DNA of 64,000 nucleotides, from assembly GCA_021776195.1 (NCBI GenBank), contig JAJFGK010000125.1:1-64000 (forward strand), read 5' to 3'. The translations under genes and the position numbers were made by a program. Source of the stretch: Kiloniellaceae bacterium. GTDB taxonomy: Bacteria; Pseudomonadota; Alphaproteobacteria; Kiloniellales; Kiloniellaceae. The notes below the pieces were generated by a model, which saw only the letters and a list, made by a program, of their open reading frames with translations, did not search any database and was not told the DNA's origin. The stretch's first letter is position 1. Each line of letters begins with the position of its first letter. Shown in pieces: positions 1 to 8,277 of this stretch.

Positions 1-240
1 TGGCTGGCTCTTCTGGTAGAGGTACCAACCCGCGGCGCTCGTCACCGCCAGCAAGTCAAAGAGCAGGAACTGGGCCTCCCACCCGAGGTTGGGAAAGAAA
101 AACAAGATCACCCCGACCACCCCGGCGGCCATCGCCGCCCACAGAAGGGCAAAGGTGCCGGTGACGATTTCGATGCCCAGCAAGACGGCGCCGCCGACCC
201 ACCAGTGCCAGAATTCCGCGCTGTTGAGGAGCTCGTCCAT
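1..240 (-). CDS. NfeD-like membrane protein, partial (continues past the left edge)
   Basis: The first 80 codons of a minus-strand gene are visible from ATG at 240; a GTG directly before it (243) is an alternative start. The visible protein begins MDELLNSAEFWHWWVGGAVL and has hydrophobic segments around residues 13-40 and 50-70, as in short NfeD (YbbK-partner) proteins, which carry a C-terminal OB-fold domain after the membrane helices; that part lies outside the window. It follows the SPFH-domain gene by 5 bp. NfeD and SPFH/QmcA proteins are regularly encoded together and are thought to form membrane quality-control assemblies. The pairing, more than the sequence itself, supports the name. 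Confidence 0.75.
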   Translation of the reverse strand, partial: MDELLNSAEFWHWWVGGAVLLGIEIVTGTFALLWAAMAAGVVGVILFFFPNLGWEAQFLLFDLLAVTSAAGWYLYQKSQP

Positions 241-245
241 CACGG

Positions 246-1226
246 TCAGCTCTCGTCGTCGCCGGACCAGGGCCCGGCACCGGGAGTCCGCTTGTCGGCG
301 CGTTGAGCCATGGAGTCGCGGACCAACTCGGTGATGCCGCCCACCGCGCCGATCAGGCTGGTGGCTTCCAGGGGCATGAACAGGATCTTCTGGTTCTTGG
401 ATTCGGCAAACTTGCCGAGCGCCGCGACATACTGCTGGGCGACGAAATAGTTGAGCGCGTTGATGTCGCCACTGGCGACCGCGGCGGAAACCATATCGGT
501 CGCCTTGGCCTCGGCCTCGGCGGTCCGCTCGCGGGCCTCGGCGTCGCGGAAGGCTGCTTCCTTGCGGCCTTCGGCGGACAGCACCAGGCCCTGCTTTTCA
601 CCCTCGGCCTTGAGGATTTCCGCCTGCCGGAAGCCCTCGGCATCGAGAATGTTGGCGCGCTTCTCGCGCTCGGCCTTCATCTGCCGGGCCATGGCCTCGA
701 CCAGGTCCTTGGGCGGCGAGATGTCCTTGATCTCGATGCGTGTCACCTTGATGCCCCAGGGCGCCGTGGCGTGGTCCACCACGTTCAGGAGCCTGGCATT
801 TATGTCGTCGCGCTTGGACAACAGCTCGTCGAGGTCCATCGAGCCCATGACGGTACGCACGTTGGTCATGGTCAGGTTCAGGACCGCGCGCTCGAGGTCG
901 CGCACCTCATAGGCCGCGCGGGGCGCATCGAGTACCTGATAGAAAACCACGCCGTCCGCCGTGACCACGGCATTATCCTTGGTGATGACCTCCTGGGAGG
1001 GCACGTCGAGCACCGTTTCCATCATATTGATCTTGGCGCCGATGCGATTGACCACCGGCATGACCCAATGGAAGCCTGGCGTCAGGGTCCGGGTGTAGCG
1101 GCCGAAGCGCTCCACGGTGTACTCGTTGCCCTGCGGTACGGTGGTAACGCCCCACCAAAGGAGGATCAGGGCCACGACGACCGCGACCATCACAAAAAGC
1201 CCCAGACCAGAAAAACCGACATCCAT
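246..1226 (-). CDS. SPFH/Band 7 domain membrane protein (QmcA/stomatin-like)
   Basis: A 326-residue slipin/QmcA-type protein. One N-terminal membrane helix (about residues 5-25) is followed by the prohibitin-homology domain, with the typical [20 protein letters not shown] and later [13 protein letters not shown], and then an Ala/Glu-rich coiled coil (about 190-270) that drives ring assembly in this family. ATG at 1226 is preceded by GAGGA at 8 nt; a GTG 15 nt further upstream overlaps that ribosome site and is unlikely. The downstream NfeD-like gene starts 5 bp after the stop. The likely role is a membrane scaffold that modulates proteolysis or lipid domains; this is family knowledge, not visible in the sequence. 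Confidence 0.9.
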   Translation of the reverse strand: MDVGFSGLGLFVMVAVVVALILLWWGVTTVPQGNEYTVERFGRYTRTLTPGFHWVMPVVNRIGAKINMMETVLDVPSQEVITKDNAVVTADGVVFYQVLDAPRAAYEVRDLERAVLNLTMTNVRTVMGSMDLDELLSKRDDINARLLNVVDHATAPWGIKVTRIEIKDISPPKDLVEAMARQMKAEREKRANILDAEGFRQAEILKAEGEKQGLVLSAEGRKEAAFRDAEARERTAEAEAKATDMVSAAVASGDINALNYFVAQQYVAALGKFAESKNQKILFMPLEATSLIGAVGGITELVRDSMAQRADKRTPGAGPWSGDDES

Positions 1227-1497
1227 ACCGCTAGTCCTCACACATTCTGAGCCAAGCCTTGAGGTGGCGGCTCGGGGTAAAATTCAAGTCAACACTACAC
1301 CAAGTCTTGCCCCGACGCTGTCGCAATGTTGCCTCGATCTCCTAATATTACAGGACTGCGACGCGTTAACGATCCTCTAAGTCGCATATGGGACGATTGA
1401 CGCTTGATTTAAATACCATAAGAATCATAGGGTTCGTGACGAAAGCGATCCCAGCAAGGGAGCGTGGCGTAGGACAGATAGTTAGAGGCGCAGGATT
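1227..1497. promoter_or_regulatory. Intergenic region between divergent genes with a possible promoter for DUF4170
   Basis: This 271-bp gap separates the divergent SPFH and DUF4170 genes, so promoters for both directions must lie here. On the plus strand TTGACG at 1397-1402 is followed after 16 nt by TAAGAAT (1419-1425), a fair sigma70-type match about 70 bp before the DUF4170 start. The stretch is richer in A/T than its neighbours. I see no convincing element for the SPFH direction. Confidence 0.4.
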
Positions 1498-1710
1498 ATG
1501 GCGCAATACTATGTGGTCGGTGGTGAGTACAGGGATACCCATTTTCGGGAAACCGTGGGTGGAGACGAAGAGTGGTTTGGGCCTTTCGATACCTTCGAAT
1601 CGGCAAGGGAAGAATGGACCAAGCACGCCTGGCAAACGGTAGATGAGTGTTCGGTCCGCTATCGGATCGAGCGCATCGACCCCGAGGCACCGCCGCCCTG
1701 CACTGACTGA
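1498..1710 (+). CDS. DUF4170 domain protein
   Basis: A 70-residue protein beginning MAQYYVVGGEYRDTHF, the hallmark start of the DUF4170 family of small alphaproteobacterial proteins of unknown function. It continues with a conserved WFGPFDTFESAREEW segment. No signal peptide or membrane helix is visible, so it is probably cytoplasmic. The length matches the family. It has its own possible promoter and is separated from the next gene by 43 bp. No function can be assigned. Confidence 0.85.
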   Translation: MAQYYVVGGEYRDTHFRETVGGDEEWFGPFDTFESAREEWTKHAWQTVDECSVRYRIERIDPEAPPPCTD

Positions 1711-1753
1711 CCTCGCCCGATTGGGCGTGGGGTGAGAGAAGGCGGAACGGCCT

Positions 1754-2512
1754 TTGGTTTGGGAACTGCCCAGCGACGAGGTCGCGCTGCTCGAATTGGC
1801 GAAGGGTTACCCCTTCGCGGTCCCCGGCTATTCTTTTCTCTACCAAGATGGCGACTACCGGCGTCTCGGCGCCGAAGACCGCGGCGTCTTTGCGGGCCGC
1901 ACGGCGGTTATCGGCCATGGCTCCAATCGCTCGCCGGCACAGATGAAACGCAAATTCGAATACCTGAGCGGCGCCCGTTCGGCGATCCCGGTCTGCCGGG
2001 GCTGGATCGACGACCACGATGTGGTCTATTCGGCCCATATTACCCAGTACGGCTCCATCGCCGCTAACTTGCAGCACGCGCCCGGCGTCACCTCGGAGGT
2101 GGTGGTCAACTGGCTGACCGACGAGCAGTTGGAGCGCATGCACGCGACCGAGTTGGGCGGCGAGAACTATTTTTACGGTCATCTGGAGGCGATGTCCCTG
2201 CGCATCGAGGCCGGCCCGACCGACCGGATGGACAAGGTCGCGGTCTATATCTCGACCCACGGCTGCCTCGCCCGCGAGGGCGAGCCGATCGGCCTGGCGG
2301 CGGTGGCGGCGGAGGGGCGGACCTGCGGCACCCTGAGCCAAATCGAGGTCCAGGAGCTGGTCCGCGCGCGGCATCGGCCCGACCTGGAGTTGGACGCCCA
2401 TATTCTGCACCACATTCGCGATCACGCCGCCCGCCGCGCGCTGGTGGCGGAACTGAAAGTAGGCGCGGTGCCGCAACGCTCGCCGCACTTCACCACCTTG
2501 ATCGCGCCCTAG
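1754..2512 (+). CDS. Putative divergent gamma-glutamylcyclotransferase-fold protein
   Basis: 252 residues, not recognised as a named family at first sight. Around residues 52-120 it follows the pattern of gamma-glutamylcyclotransferase-like proteins: a glycine loop GHGSNRSPAQMKRKF (compare YGSNL...), a YGSIAANLQHAPG stretch and LTDEQLERMHATELGGENYF, where the Glu of TELGGENY sits where the family keeps its catalytic Glu. The C-terminal 80 residues are unassigned. TTG at 1754 is the first possible start after an in-frame stop at 1733 and is preceded by AAGGCGGA; another start further in is possible. The gshA gene lies 4 kb away, so a link to glutathione or gamma-glutamyl compounds is conceivable, but this is inference. 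Confidence 0.6.
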   Translation: MVWELPSDEVALLELAKGYPFAVPGYSFLYQDGDYRRLGAEDRGVFAGRTAVIGHGSNRSPAQMKRKFEYLSGARSAIPVCRGWIDDHDVVYSAHITQYGSIAANLQHAPGVTSEVVVNWLTDEQLERMHATELGGENYFYGHLEAMSLRIEAGPTDRMDKVAVYISTHGCLAREGEPIGLAAVAAEGRTCGTLSQIEVQELVRARHRPDLELDAHILHHIRDHAARRALVAELKVGAVPQRSPHFTTLIAP

Positions 2513-2565
2513 GACTAGCCTGGCTCCGCCCACGCCGCCGCGCCATGCGACGTGAGTTGGTCGGC

Positions 2566-3288
2566 CTAAGCCTTCACCCGCCAAATCCAGGCGCGGCCGC
2601 TCTCCACGGCGGCGATGGCGGGATGCGGCTCGACCGGCGCCTCCCTGACCAGCGCCAGGGTGTCGCGCGGCAGGAACGAGCGGCCCGGGTCGCCGATCAG
2701 GACCGTGGCACCGCGCCGGGTCAGGGACTGAAACCAGGCGGTTGCCTTTGGCGCCACCAGATCGTGATAGTAGATGTCGCCCACCACGATCAGGTCCCAG
2801 GGCGCCGCCCCGTCGTGATTCCCGTCAGTGTCGATCTGGTCGGTCTCGATCAGGTCGGCCTCCACGATCGTGGCGGTCACGCCATTGTCCTCGCAATTGA
2901 GGGCGGCCGCGACCCGCGCGATAGGGTCGATGTCGGCCAGGTCGATGCCGGCCGCGCCGGCCTTGGCGGCGGCGATCCCGATCAGTCCCGAACCGCAGGC
3001 GAAGTCGAGCACCCGCTTGCCGGCCACCAGGTCGGGGTTGTCGAGCAGATGCCGGGCCAGGAGCTGTCCACCGGTCCAGGGAAAGGCCCAGTAGAAGCCT
3101 TCGGGAAACTGGCCTGGGTGGTGCTCTTTCAGATAGCGTCCGAGGTCGATCACGCCCCGGGCGCAACGCAGCGGGATTTCCGGCAGCAGCGCCGGGGCCT
3201 CGGGCTGAGTGGTGGCCTCGATCAGCGCCCGGGCCTGTGCCGCGGTCAAGGTCAGGGCGCCCCTGGTTCTATCCTTGGGCAGCCTCAT
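2566..3288 (-). CDS. Class I SAM-dependent methyltransferase, COG3897-like (copy 2 of a tandem pair)
   Basis: 240 residues with a Rossmann methyltransferase core: VLDFACGSGLIGIAAAKAGA is motif I, followed by a DIDPIARVAAALNCEDNGV acidic loop and DLIVVGDIYYHDLVAP in the motif IV position. FYWAFPWTGGQLLARHLLDN before motif I is typical of the COG3897/ETFB-lysine-methyltransferase-like group, which suggests a protein substrate. It overlaps the preceding methyltransferase by ATGA (start 3288, upstream stop 3285-3287), so the two are translationally coupled. The two copies look like an old duplication, alike in the core and different at the N-terminus. Substrate unknown. Confidence 0.8.
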   Translation of the reverse strand: MRLPKDRTRGALTLTAAQARALIEATTQPEAPALLPEIPLRCARGVIDLGRYLKEHHPGQFPEGFYWAFPWTGGQLLARHLLDNPDLVAGKRVLDFACGSGLIGIAAAKAGAAGIDLADIDPIARVAAALNCEDNGVTATIVEADLIETDQIDTDGNHDGAAPWDLIVVGDIYYHDLVAPKATAWFQSLTRRGATVLIGDPGRSFLPRDTLALVREAPVEPHPAIAAVESGRAWIWRVKA

Positions 3289-3998
3289 GATCGGTCCACC
3301 AGGACGCGCCAGACCACGGCATTGCGCACGTCGGTGTCTTCCAGTTCGCGGCTGGTCTTGACGCTGTAGGCGACGATCCGCTCGAGGCCGCCGCGTGGCA
3401 GATAGGTTCGGCCGGGATCGCCGAGCAGCACGGTCTTGCCCGCCTCGGCCAGGCGGCGCAGCCAGGCCTCGATGCGCGCGGCCATGGGACCCTCGTAGCA
3501 GACGTCTCCCGCCAGGATCACATCGCAATCCTGACAGGCGGCATCTATCCAATCGTCCTGCTCGACCTCGACCTGGACGCCGTTCAGTCGCGTGTTCAGC
3601 GCGACGGCGGCGCAGGCGAAGGCATCGATTTCGACGGCGCGGACGCGCGCGGCGCCGGCCATCTTCGCGGCGATGCCCTGCAGCCCGGAGCCGGCCGCGA
3701 AGTCCAGCACCGATTTGCCCCGGACCACCTCGGGGTGGTCCAGAAGGTAGCGCGCCAGAGCCTGGCCGCCGGCCCAGGCGAAGGCCCAGAAGGGCGGTGG
3801 CAGTCCGCTGGCGGCCAACTCCGCCTCGGTTGCCTGCCAGAGCGGCACCACCTCGCTGGCCAGATGGAGGCGGATCTCCGGCACCAGCGGGGCCTCGGCG
3901 ATCAAGGTGTTGGCCAGGACAAAGGCGCATGGATCCCGCGCCGGCTGTACGAGCGACTGTGCGAGCGGCGCTTGGCCGGCCAGGTCATCGGCGATCAT
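3285..3998 (-). CDS. Class I SAM-dependent methyltransferase, COG3897-like (copy 1 of a tandem pair)
   Basis: 237 residues. FWAFAWAGGQALARYLLDH leads into motif I VLDFAAGSGLQGIAA, then VRAVEIDAFACAAVALNTRL (acidic loop) and CDVILAGDVCYEGPMAA. The domain order is the same as in the downstream copy, so the pair arose by duplication. The start ATG at 3998 overlaps the ubiA stop (ATGA), which fixes the start and implies the order ubiA, methyltransferase 1, methyltransferase 2 on one message. Members are often annotated as nicotinamide N-methylase-like or ETF-beta lysine methyltransferase-like; neither substrate is demonstrated here. Confidence 0.8.
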   Translation of the reverse strand: MIADDLAGQAPLAQSLVQPARDPCAFVLANTLIAEAPLVPEIRLHLASEVVPLWQATEAELAASGLPPPFWAFAWAGGQALARYLLDHPEVVRGKSVLDFAAGSGLQGIAAKMAGAARVRAVEIDAFACAAVALNTRLNGVQVEVEQDDWIDAACQDCDVILAGDVCYEGPMAARIEAWLRRLAEAGKTVLLGDPGRTYLPRGGLERIVAYSVKTSRELEDTDVRNAVVWRVLVDRS

Positions 3999-4954
3999 GC
4001 CGCCAGGCCCGAAGCGAAGATCGCCAGCAGAAAGATCCAACCGATATGGCGGTTGGACTTGAACTTCGCCGCGCAGTCCTGGGGGTCGTCCAGCGTCACC
4101 GTGACAATCTGCCAGCCCAGGTGTAGCGCGAGCAGGGGCGCCGCGAGCCAGAAGGGCCAGGCCAGTCCGGCGGCGAGACCCGCCGCCAGGAAAAGCGTCA
4201 GCGCCAGGCCATAAAAGGCCGCCAGCCAAGGCTTGGTCGTCGTGCCCAGTTTCAGGGCCGAGGACTTGACCCCGATCAGGACGTCGTCCGCCTTGTCCTG
4301 ATGGGCGTAAATCGTGTCGTAGCCCAGGGTCCAGGCGATGCCGCCGGCATAGAGCAGCAGCGCCGGCGCGCCGATCGACCCGGTGACCGCCGCCCACCCG
4401 ACCAGGGCCCCCCAGTTGAAGGTCAGGCCGAGCCAGGCTTGCGGCCAGTAGGTGATGCGCTTCATGAAGGGATAGGGGATCACCAGGGCCAGCGCGGCGA
4501 TCCCGACAGCGATGGCGAAACTGTTGAACTGGATCAGAACCGTCAGGCCGACCGCCAGTTGCAGCGCGAGAAAGACCAGGGCCTGGAAGGTCGTGATCCG
4601 TCCCGAGGGCAGGGGTCGCGAGGCGGTGCGGGCGACCTTGGCGTCGATCTCGCGGTCGGCCAGATCGTTGACCGTGCAACCGGCGCCGCGCATGGCCAGC
4701 GCGCCGATGGCAAAGAACCCAAAGGGCAGCCAGCCTGGCCAGGGCGTGGCCATGAGCCCGCCGTTGGCTTCCAGAGCCAGGGCATAGGACCACCAGCAGG
4801 GAAAGAGCAGCAGCCAGGTGCCGATGGGACGGTCGAGGCGGGCGATCTGCAGATAGGGGCGCAGTCGCGCCGGCGCCCAGCGCAGCACCCAGCTGTCGGG
4901 AACGATATCGCTCGCGTGGTTGCGGTCGCGGGCCGATTGACCTGACTGTGTCAT
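3995..4954 (-). CDS. ubiA: 4-hydroxybenzoate polyprenyltransferase UbiA
   Basis: 319 residues, the usual length. It is an integral membrane prenyltransferase that attaches the polyprenyl tail to 4-hydroxybenzoate in ubiquinone synthesis. Both Asp-rich motifs are present: NDLADREIDAKVARTASRPL (about residues 95-115) and YDTIYAHQDKADD (about 220-232), which bind the Mg-diphosphate. About eight hydrophobic helices can be traced. ATG at 4954 is preceded by AAGGAT at 6 nt. It is divergent from rsmE with only 45 bp between the starts, so the promoters must be closely packed. The gene heads the ubiA-methyltransferase-methyltransferase operon. Confidence 0.95.
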   Translation of the reverse strand: MTQSGQSARDRNHASDIVPDSWVLRWAPARLRPYLQIARLDRPIGTWLLLFPCWWSYALALEANGGLMATPWPGWLPFGFFAIGALAMRGAGCTVNDLADREIDAKVARTASRPLPSGRITTFQALVFLALQLAVGLTVLIQFNSFAIAVGIAALALVIPYPFMKRITYWPQAWLGLTFNWGALVGWAAVTGSIGAPALLLYAGGIAWTLGYDTIYAHQDKADDVLIGVKSSALKLGTTTKPWLAAFYGLALTLFLAAGLAAGLAWPFWLAAPLLALHLGWQIVTVTLDDPQDCAAKFKSNRHIGWIFLLAIFASGLAA

Positions 4955-4999
4955 GGCCACATCCTTAACCTGGATTCGAGGTCGCCGGAAGCCCTGCCC

Positions 5000-5827
5000 A
5001 TGCCGCAGCCGAAAATCGAGACCCGTCTGCATCACGAGGCCAGCCTGATCGCCGGCGCGGCGGTGAGCCTGACCCGCGACGAGGCGCATTTCCTGCGCTC
5101 GGTCCTGCGGTTGCGGATCGGCGCCGGACTGGCACTCTTCAATGCGCGCGATGGGGAATGGCTGGCGGAAATCACCGCTCTGGCCAAGACCGCCGCGACG
5201 GTCGAGATCGTGGCCCAGCGTCGCCGGCCGGCGGCAGAGCCCGATCTCTGGTTGGTCTGTGCGCCGATCAAGAAGGCGCGTTTCGACTTCCTGGTGGAAA
5301 AGGCGACGGAGCTGGGCGTCAGCCGCATCCTCCCGGTCATGACGGCCCACGGCGCCGTCGGCCGGGTCAAGCGCGAGCGGCTCGCGGCCCAGGTGCGCGA
5401 GGCCGCGGAACAGTGCGAACGTCTGAGCCTGCCCGAGGTCGAGGAGATGGTCGGCCTCGACCGGCTGATGGCTGACTGGCCGGCCGAACGCCGGTTGCTG
5501 GTCTGCGCCGAACGCGGTCCGGCCGAACCGCTCGGTCAACTGCTCCGCCGGGCCGCCGAAGCGCGGGAACCCACCGGATCCCCGGGACTCTGGGCCGTTA
5601 TGACCGGGCCGGAGGGCGGCTATGCGCAAAGCGAACTTGACGCCCTTTCGAATCTGCCCTTTGTTACTTTTGTCGGTCTTGGACCCAGGGTTCTTCGCGC
5701 CGACACAGCGGCTCTTGTCGCCCTGGCCCTGTGGCAGGGCCTGATAGGGGACTATCTAGGGCGCCCCTCGGGGCGGGGGAGAGAGCTGGACCCGGCCGCT
5801 GGCCAGTCCGCGAATCGATCCCCATAG
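5000..5827 (+). CDS. rsmE: 16S rRNA (uracil-1498-N3)-methyltransferase RsmE
   Basis: 275 residues. RsmE is a SPOUT-class enzyme that methylates U1498 of 16S rRNA. The N-terminal PUA-like domain contains HFLRSVLRLRIGAGLALFNA, and the C-terminal trefoil-knot signatures are VMTGPEGGYAQSELDAL and FVGLGPRVLRADTAALVAL. About 25 residues after the knot are a low-complexity tail (GRPSGRGRELD...). The gene lies directly upstream of gshA (20 bp gap), an order common in alphaproteobacteria. ATG at 5000 lacks a strong ribosome site. Confidence 0.93.
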   Translation: MPQPKIETRLHHEASLIAGAAVSLTRDEAHFLRSVLRLRIGAGLALFNARDGEWLAEITALAKTAATVEIVAQRRRPAAEPDLWLVCAPIKKARFDFLVEKATELGVSRILPVMTAHGAVGRVKRERLAAQVREAAEQCERLSLPEVEEMVGLDRLMADWPAERRLLVCAERGPAEPLGQLLRRAAEAREPTGSPGLWAVMTGPEGGYAQSELDALSNLPFVTFVGLGPRVLRADTAALVALALWQGLIGDYLGRPSGRGRELDPAAGQSANRSP

Positions 5828-5847
5828 AGAGGGAGAACCACGGGTCC

Positions 5848-7215
5848 ATGTCAGCCCCGCCATCGGCCAAAGGTGCGCCGATCACGAACAAAGCTCAACT
5901 GATCGAGTACTTCGAGGTAGGTTGTAAACCGCCGGAAGACTGGCGCATCGGTACCGAGCACGAGAAATTCGCCTTCACGACCGATGACAATCGGCCCTTG
6001 CCCTACCACGGCGAGCGCTCCATAGAGGCGCTTTTTCGGGGCTTGCAGGAGCAGTTCGGCTGGCAGCCGGTGCTCGAAGGCGACAACGCCATCGCCATGA
6101 ACAGCGACGATTGCAATATCAGCCTGGAGCCCGGCGGTCAGTTCGAGCTGTCCGGCGCGCCGCTGGAGAACCTGCATCAGACCTGCGACGAGGTGCACAC
6201 CCACCTGCACCAGGTCAAGACCGTGGCGGAGCCGCTGGGTATCGCCATGATGGGCCTTGGCTTTAACCCGAAGTGGCGCCGCGAAGACATCCCCTCCATG
6301 CCCAAAGGCCGCTACAAGATCATGTCGGCCCATATGCCCAAGGTCGGGTCCCTGGGTCTGGATATGATGTATCGCACCTGCACCGTGCAGGTGAACCTGG
6401 ACTACCGGTCCGAGGCCGACATGGTGAAGAAGTTCCGCGTCGGTTTGGCTCTGCAGCCCATCGCCACGGCGCTTTTCGCCAACTCACCCTTCTACGAAGG
6501 CAAGCCAAACGGCTTTCTCAGTTATCGCAGTCATATCTGGACCGACACCGATCCCGATCGTTGCGGCATCCTGCCCTTCGTCTTCGAAGACGGCATGAGC
6601 TTCGAGCGCTACACCGATCATGTGCTCGATGTCCCGATGTACTTCGTCTATCGCGACGGGCGCTACATCGATGCCAGCGGCCAGTCGTTCCGCGATTTTC
6701 TCGACGGCCGGCTGGCGGCCCTGCCTGGCGAGATCCCGACCACCAGCGACTGGGTCGATCACGTCTCGACGCTCTTTCCCGAGGTGCGCATGAAGCGCTT
6801 CTTGGAAATGCGCGGGGCCGACGGCAATCCCTGGGATGGAATCTGCGCCCTCCCGGCCCTCTTCGTCGGACTGCTCTATGACGACAGCGCCCTGGAAGCG
6901 GCTTGGGACCTGGTGAAGAACTGGACCGCGGAAGACCATGCCTATCTGCGCGCCGCGGTCCCGCGCCAGGCTCTGCGCACGGAATTCAAGGGACAACCTC
7001 TTCGGGGTCTGGCCGGCGAGGTGGTATCGATCGCCTCCAGCGGCCTCAAGGCACGCAAACGACTCGACAAGGGCGGCTCCGACGAAACCGGATATCTCGA
7101 TTCGCTGCGGGCGCGCGCCGAAACCGGGCAATGTCCCGCGGACTACCTGCTGGATGACTATCGCCAACGCTGGGGTGGGAAGATCGACCAGGTCTATGTC
7201 GATTGCGCCTACTGA
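5848..7215 (+). CDS. gshA: Glutamate-cysteine ligase (plant/proteobacterial GCS2-like type)
   Basis: 455 residues, standard for the alphaproteobacterial/plant-type enzyme that makes gamma-glutamylcysteine, the first step of glutathione synthesis. Visible signatures are IGTEHEKFAF near residue 35, NCNISLEPGGQFELSGAP-like DDCNISLEPGGQFELSGAP near 90, and YRTCTVQVNLDYRSEADM near 180; the end ...VYVDCAY resembles plant-type enzymes. ATG at 5848 follows GAGGGAG at 12 nt; in-frame codons run upstream into rsmE but do not look like this family. It follows rsmE by 20 bp and is followed by a hairpin. Confidence 0.94.
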   Translation: MSAPPSAKGAPITNKAQLIEYFEVGCKPPEDWRIGTEHEKFAFTTDDNRPLPYHGERSIEALFRGLQEQFGWQPVLEGDNAIAMNSDDCNISLEPGGQFELSGAPLENLHQTCDEVHTHLHQVKTVAEPLGIAMMGLGFNPKWRREDIPSMPKGRYKIMSAHMPKVGSLGLDMMYRTCTVQVNLDYRSEADMVKKFRVGLALQPIATALFANSPFYEGKPNGFLSYRSHIWTDTDPDRCGILPFVFEDGMSFERYTDHVLDVPMYFVYRDGRYIDASGQSFRDFLDGRLAALPGEIPTTSDWVDHVSTLFPEVRMKRFLEMRGADGNPWDGICALPALFVGLLYDDSALEAAWDLVKNWTAEDHAYLRAAVPRQALRTEFKGQPLRGLAGEVVSIASSGLKARKRLDKGGSDETGYLDSLRARAETGQCPADYLLDDYRQRWGGKIDQVYVDCAY

Positions 7216-7257
7216 GAGCGCCAGTTTTCTGCTTAAATGATTGTTTGGAAAGAAAAG

Positions 7258-7285
7258 CGGGGCCGCATTTTGCAATGCGGCCCCG
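7258..7285 (+). terminator. Hairpin terminator after gshA
   Basis: A perfect 12-bp stem, CGGGGCCGCATT (7258-7269) with AATGCGGCCCCG (7274-7285), closes a TTGC loop 43 bp after the gshA stop. There is no long T run on the plus strand after it, so it may work with Rho or as an mRNA 3' end protector. Confidence 0.6.
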
Positions 7286-7337
7286 AAAAGGTCTTGTGTG
7301 GGATAGGGCTAGAGAAACCCAGTAGACCGGACAATCC

Positions 7338-7352
7338 TTAACAAATGGTTAA
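7338..7352. promoter_or_regulatory. Putative CtrA binding site
   Basis: TTAACAAATGGTTAA is an exact TTAA-N7-TTAA element; read on the minus strand it contains TTAACCAT, the extended CtrA half-site. It lies 75 bp before the start of the AsmA-like gene, a normal position for control. CtrA is the cell-cycle/motility regulator of alphaproteobacteria; binding is inferred only from the motif. Confidence 0.5.
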
Positions 7353-7426
7353 TGAAAGCGTTTAGATCTAAAGATTAGTCTATTTTCCTCATATTCCTTG
7401 TCCGGAACGGCTCGTGGAGGCTGGAG

Positions 7427-8251
7427 ATGAAGGGTAGATCGGGCTTTACGGTCGCAATTGTGGGGTGTTTCGCCCTCGGTGTGGCTTTTGCCGGTTGGCT
7501 GCTCAAAGGCGCGGTGGAGGCGACCGCGAGGCGCGCGCTCGAAGTGGTCGCCAGCGATATGGCGGGCACGCCCGCCACGATGGGCGCCCTCCGATTCGAT
7601 TTCTCTGTCCTGGCGGGCGGGAAGATCGGTCTGCGGATCATTAAGCCGGATGGCTTCGCCGGCGCGGACGCCTTTAAATTCGATCAGGTCACGATCGAGC
7701 TGGATCCGATCGAGGTGCTCGCCGACCCGACGGTCATCGATCTGATGATCATCGAGGCACCGCATATCTCTTACACCGCGGCATCGGTCGCGCAATCGCC
7801 GTCGGCCCAATCGTCGTCGGCCCAGTCGTCGTCGGCCAATGACAGCGCCTGGAAGACCCAAGCGCCGTCCCGCGGCCTGCGGGCGCGCGACTTCGTCATC
7901 GAAAGGCTGCTGTTGCGCGACGGCTTTCTGCTAATCGCCGCCCCCGGATTCGACCGGCCCCTGCGGGTGGCGATGCCGGATCTGGATCTACGCGATATCG
8001 ATGGCGAGGAGAACAAAGCCACACCCGGCGAGGCCATCGCGCAGATCGTTCGCCTCGCCTTGGCCGATGCCCGCCAAGAGGCCAGCGAGTCGGAGCTGGC
8101 GGCAATGGCAGACGATATCGGTGCCGCGCTGGGCGATCTGGGAACCTATTTGGGCGAAGAGTTGAAGGCTTTGGGCAAGGCCCTGGGATCGGCTGCCAAG
8201 GAAACCAACAAGGCGCTCGAGGAATTCCTCAAGGACGACGATCAGGACTGA
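7427..8251 (+). CDS. AsmA-like periplasmic/membrane-anchored protein of unknown function
   Basis: 274 residues. An N-terminal hydrophobic segment (about 8-27, VAIVGCFALGVAFAGWLL) is a signal anchor. The region GALRFDFSVLAGGKIGLRII...FKFDQVTIELDPIEVLADPTVID resembles the repeating beta structure of AsmA-like proteins, as does LRARDFVIERLLLRDGFLLI. Between them sits a Ser/Ala/Gln linker made by a 15-bp tandem repeat (7793-7837). The C-terminal 80 residues are helical and charged, ending DDDQD. Start ATG 7427 follows GGAGGCTGGAG. The gene stands alone behind a possible CtrA site. The AsmA relation is a weak structural impression. Confidence 0.55.
   Translation: MKGRSGFTVAIVGCFALGVAFAGWLLKGAVEATARRALEVVASDMAGTPATMGALRFDFSVLAGGKIGLRIIKPDGFAGADAFKFDQVTIELDPIEVLADPTVIDLMIIEAPHISYTAASVAQSPSAQSSSAQSSSANDSAWKTQAPSRGLRARDFVIERLLLRDGFLLIAAPGFDRPLRVAMPDLDLRDIDGEENKATPGEAIAQIVRLALADARQEASESELAAMADDIGAALGDLGTYLGEELKALGKALGSAAKETNKALEEFLKDDDQD
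7793..7837 (+). repeat. 15-bp in-frame tandem repeat, 3 copies
   Basis: Three consecutive 15-bp units, CAATCGCCGTCGGCC, CAATCGTCGTCGGCC and CAGTCGTCGTCGGCC, differ at one or two bases. They encode a repeating Gln-Ser-(Pro/Ser)-Ser-Ala linker in the AsmA-like protein and are probably prone to slippage without loss of frame. Confidence 0.9.
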
Positions 8252-8254
8252 TTC

Positions 8255-8277
8255 CAAGACAGGTCGCCCCTGTCTTG
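8255..8277 (+). terminator. Hairpin after the AsmA-like gene
   Basis: CAAGACAGG (8255-8263) pairs perfectly with CCTGTCTTG (8269-8277) across a TCGCC loop, 4 bp after the stop codon. It lies between two convergent genes and could serve either. It has no T run, and its second arm runs into a 20-bp tandem repeat. Confidence 0.5.
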
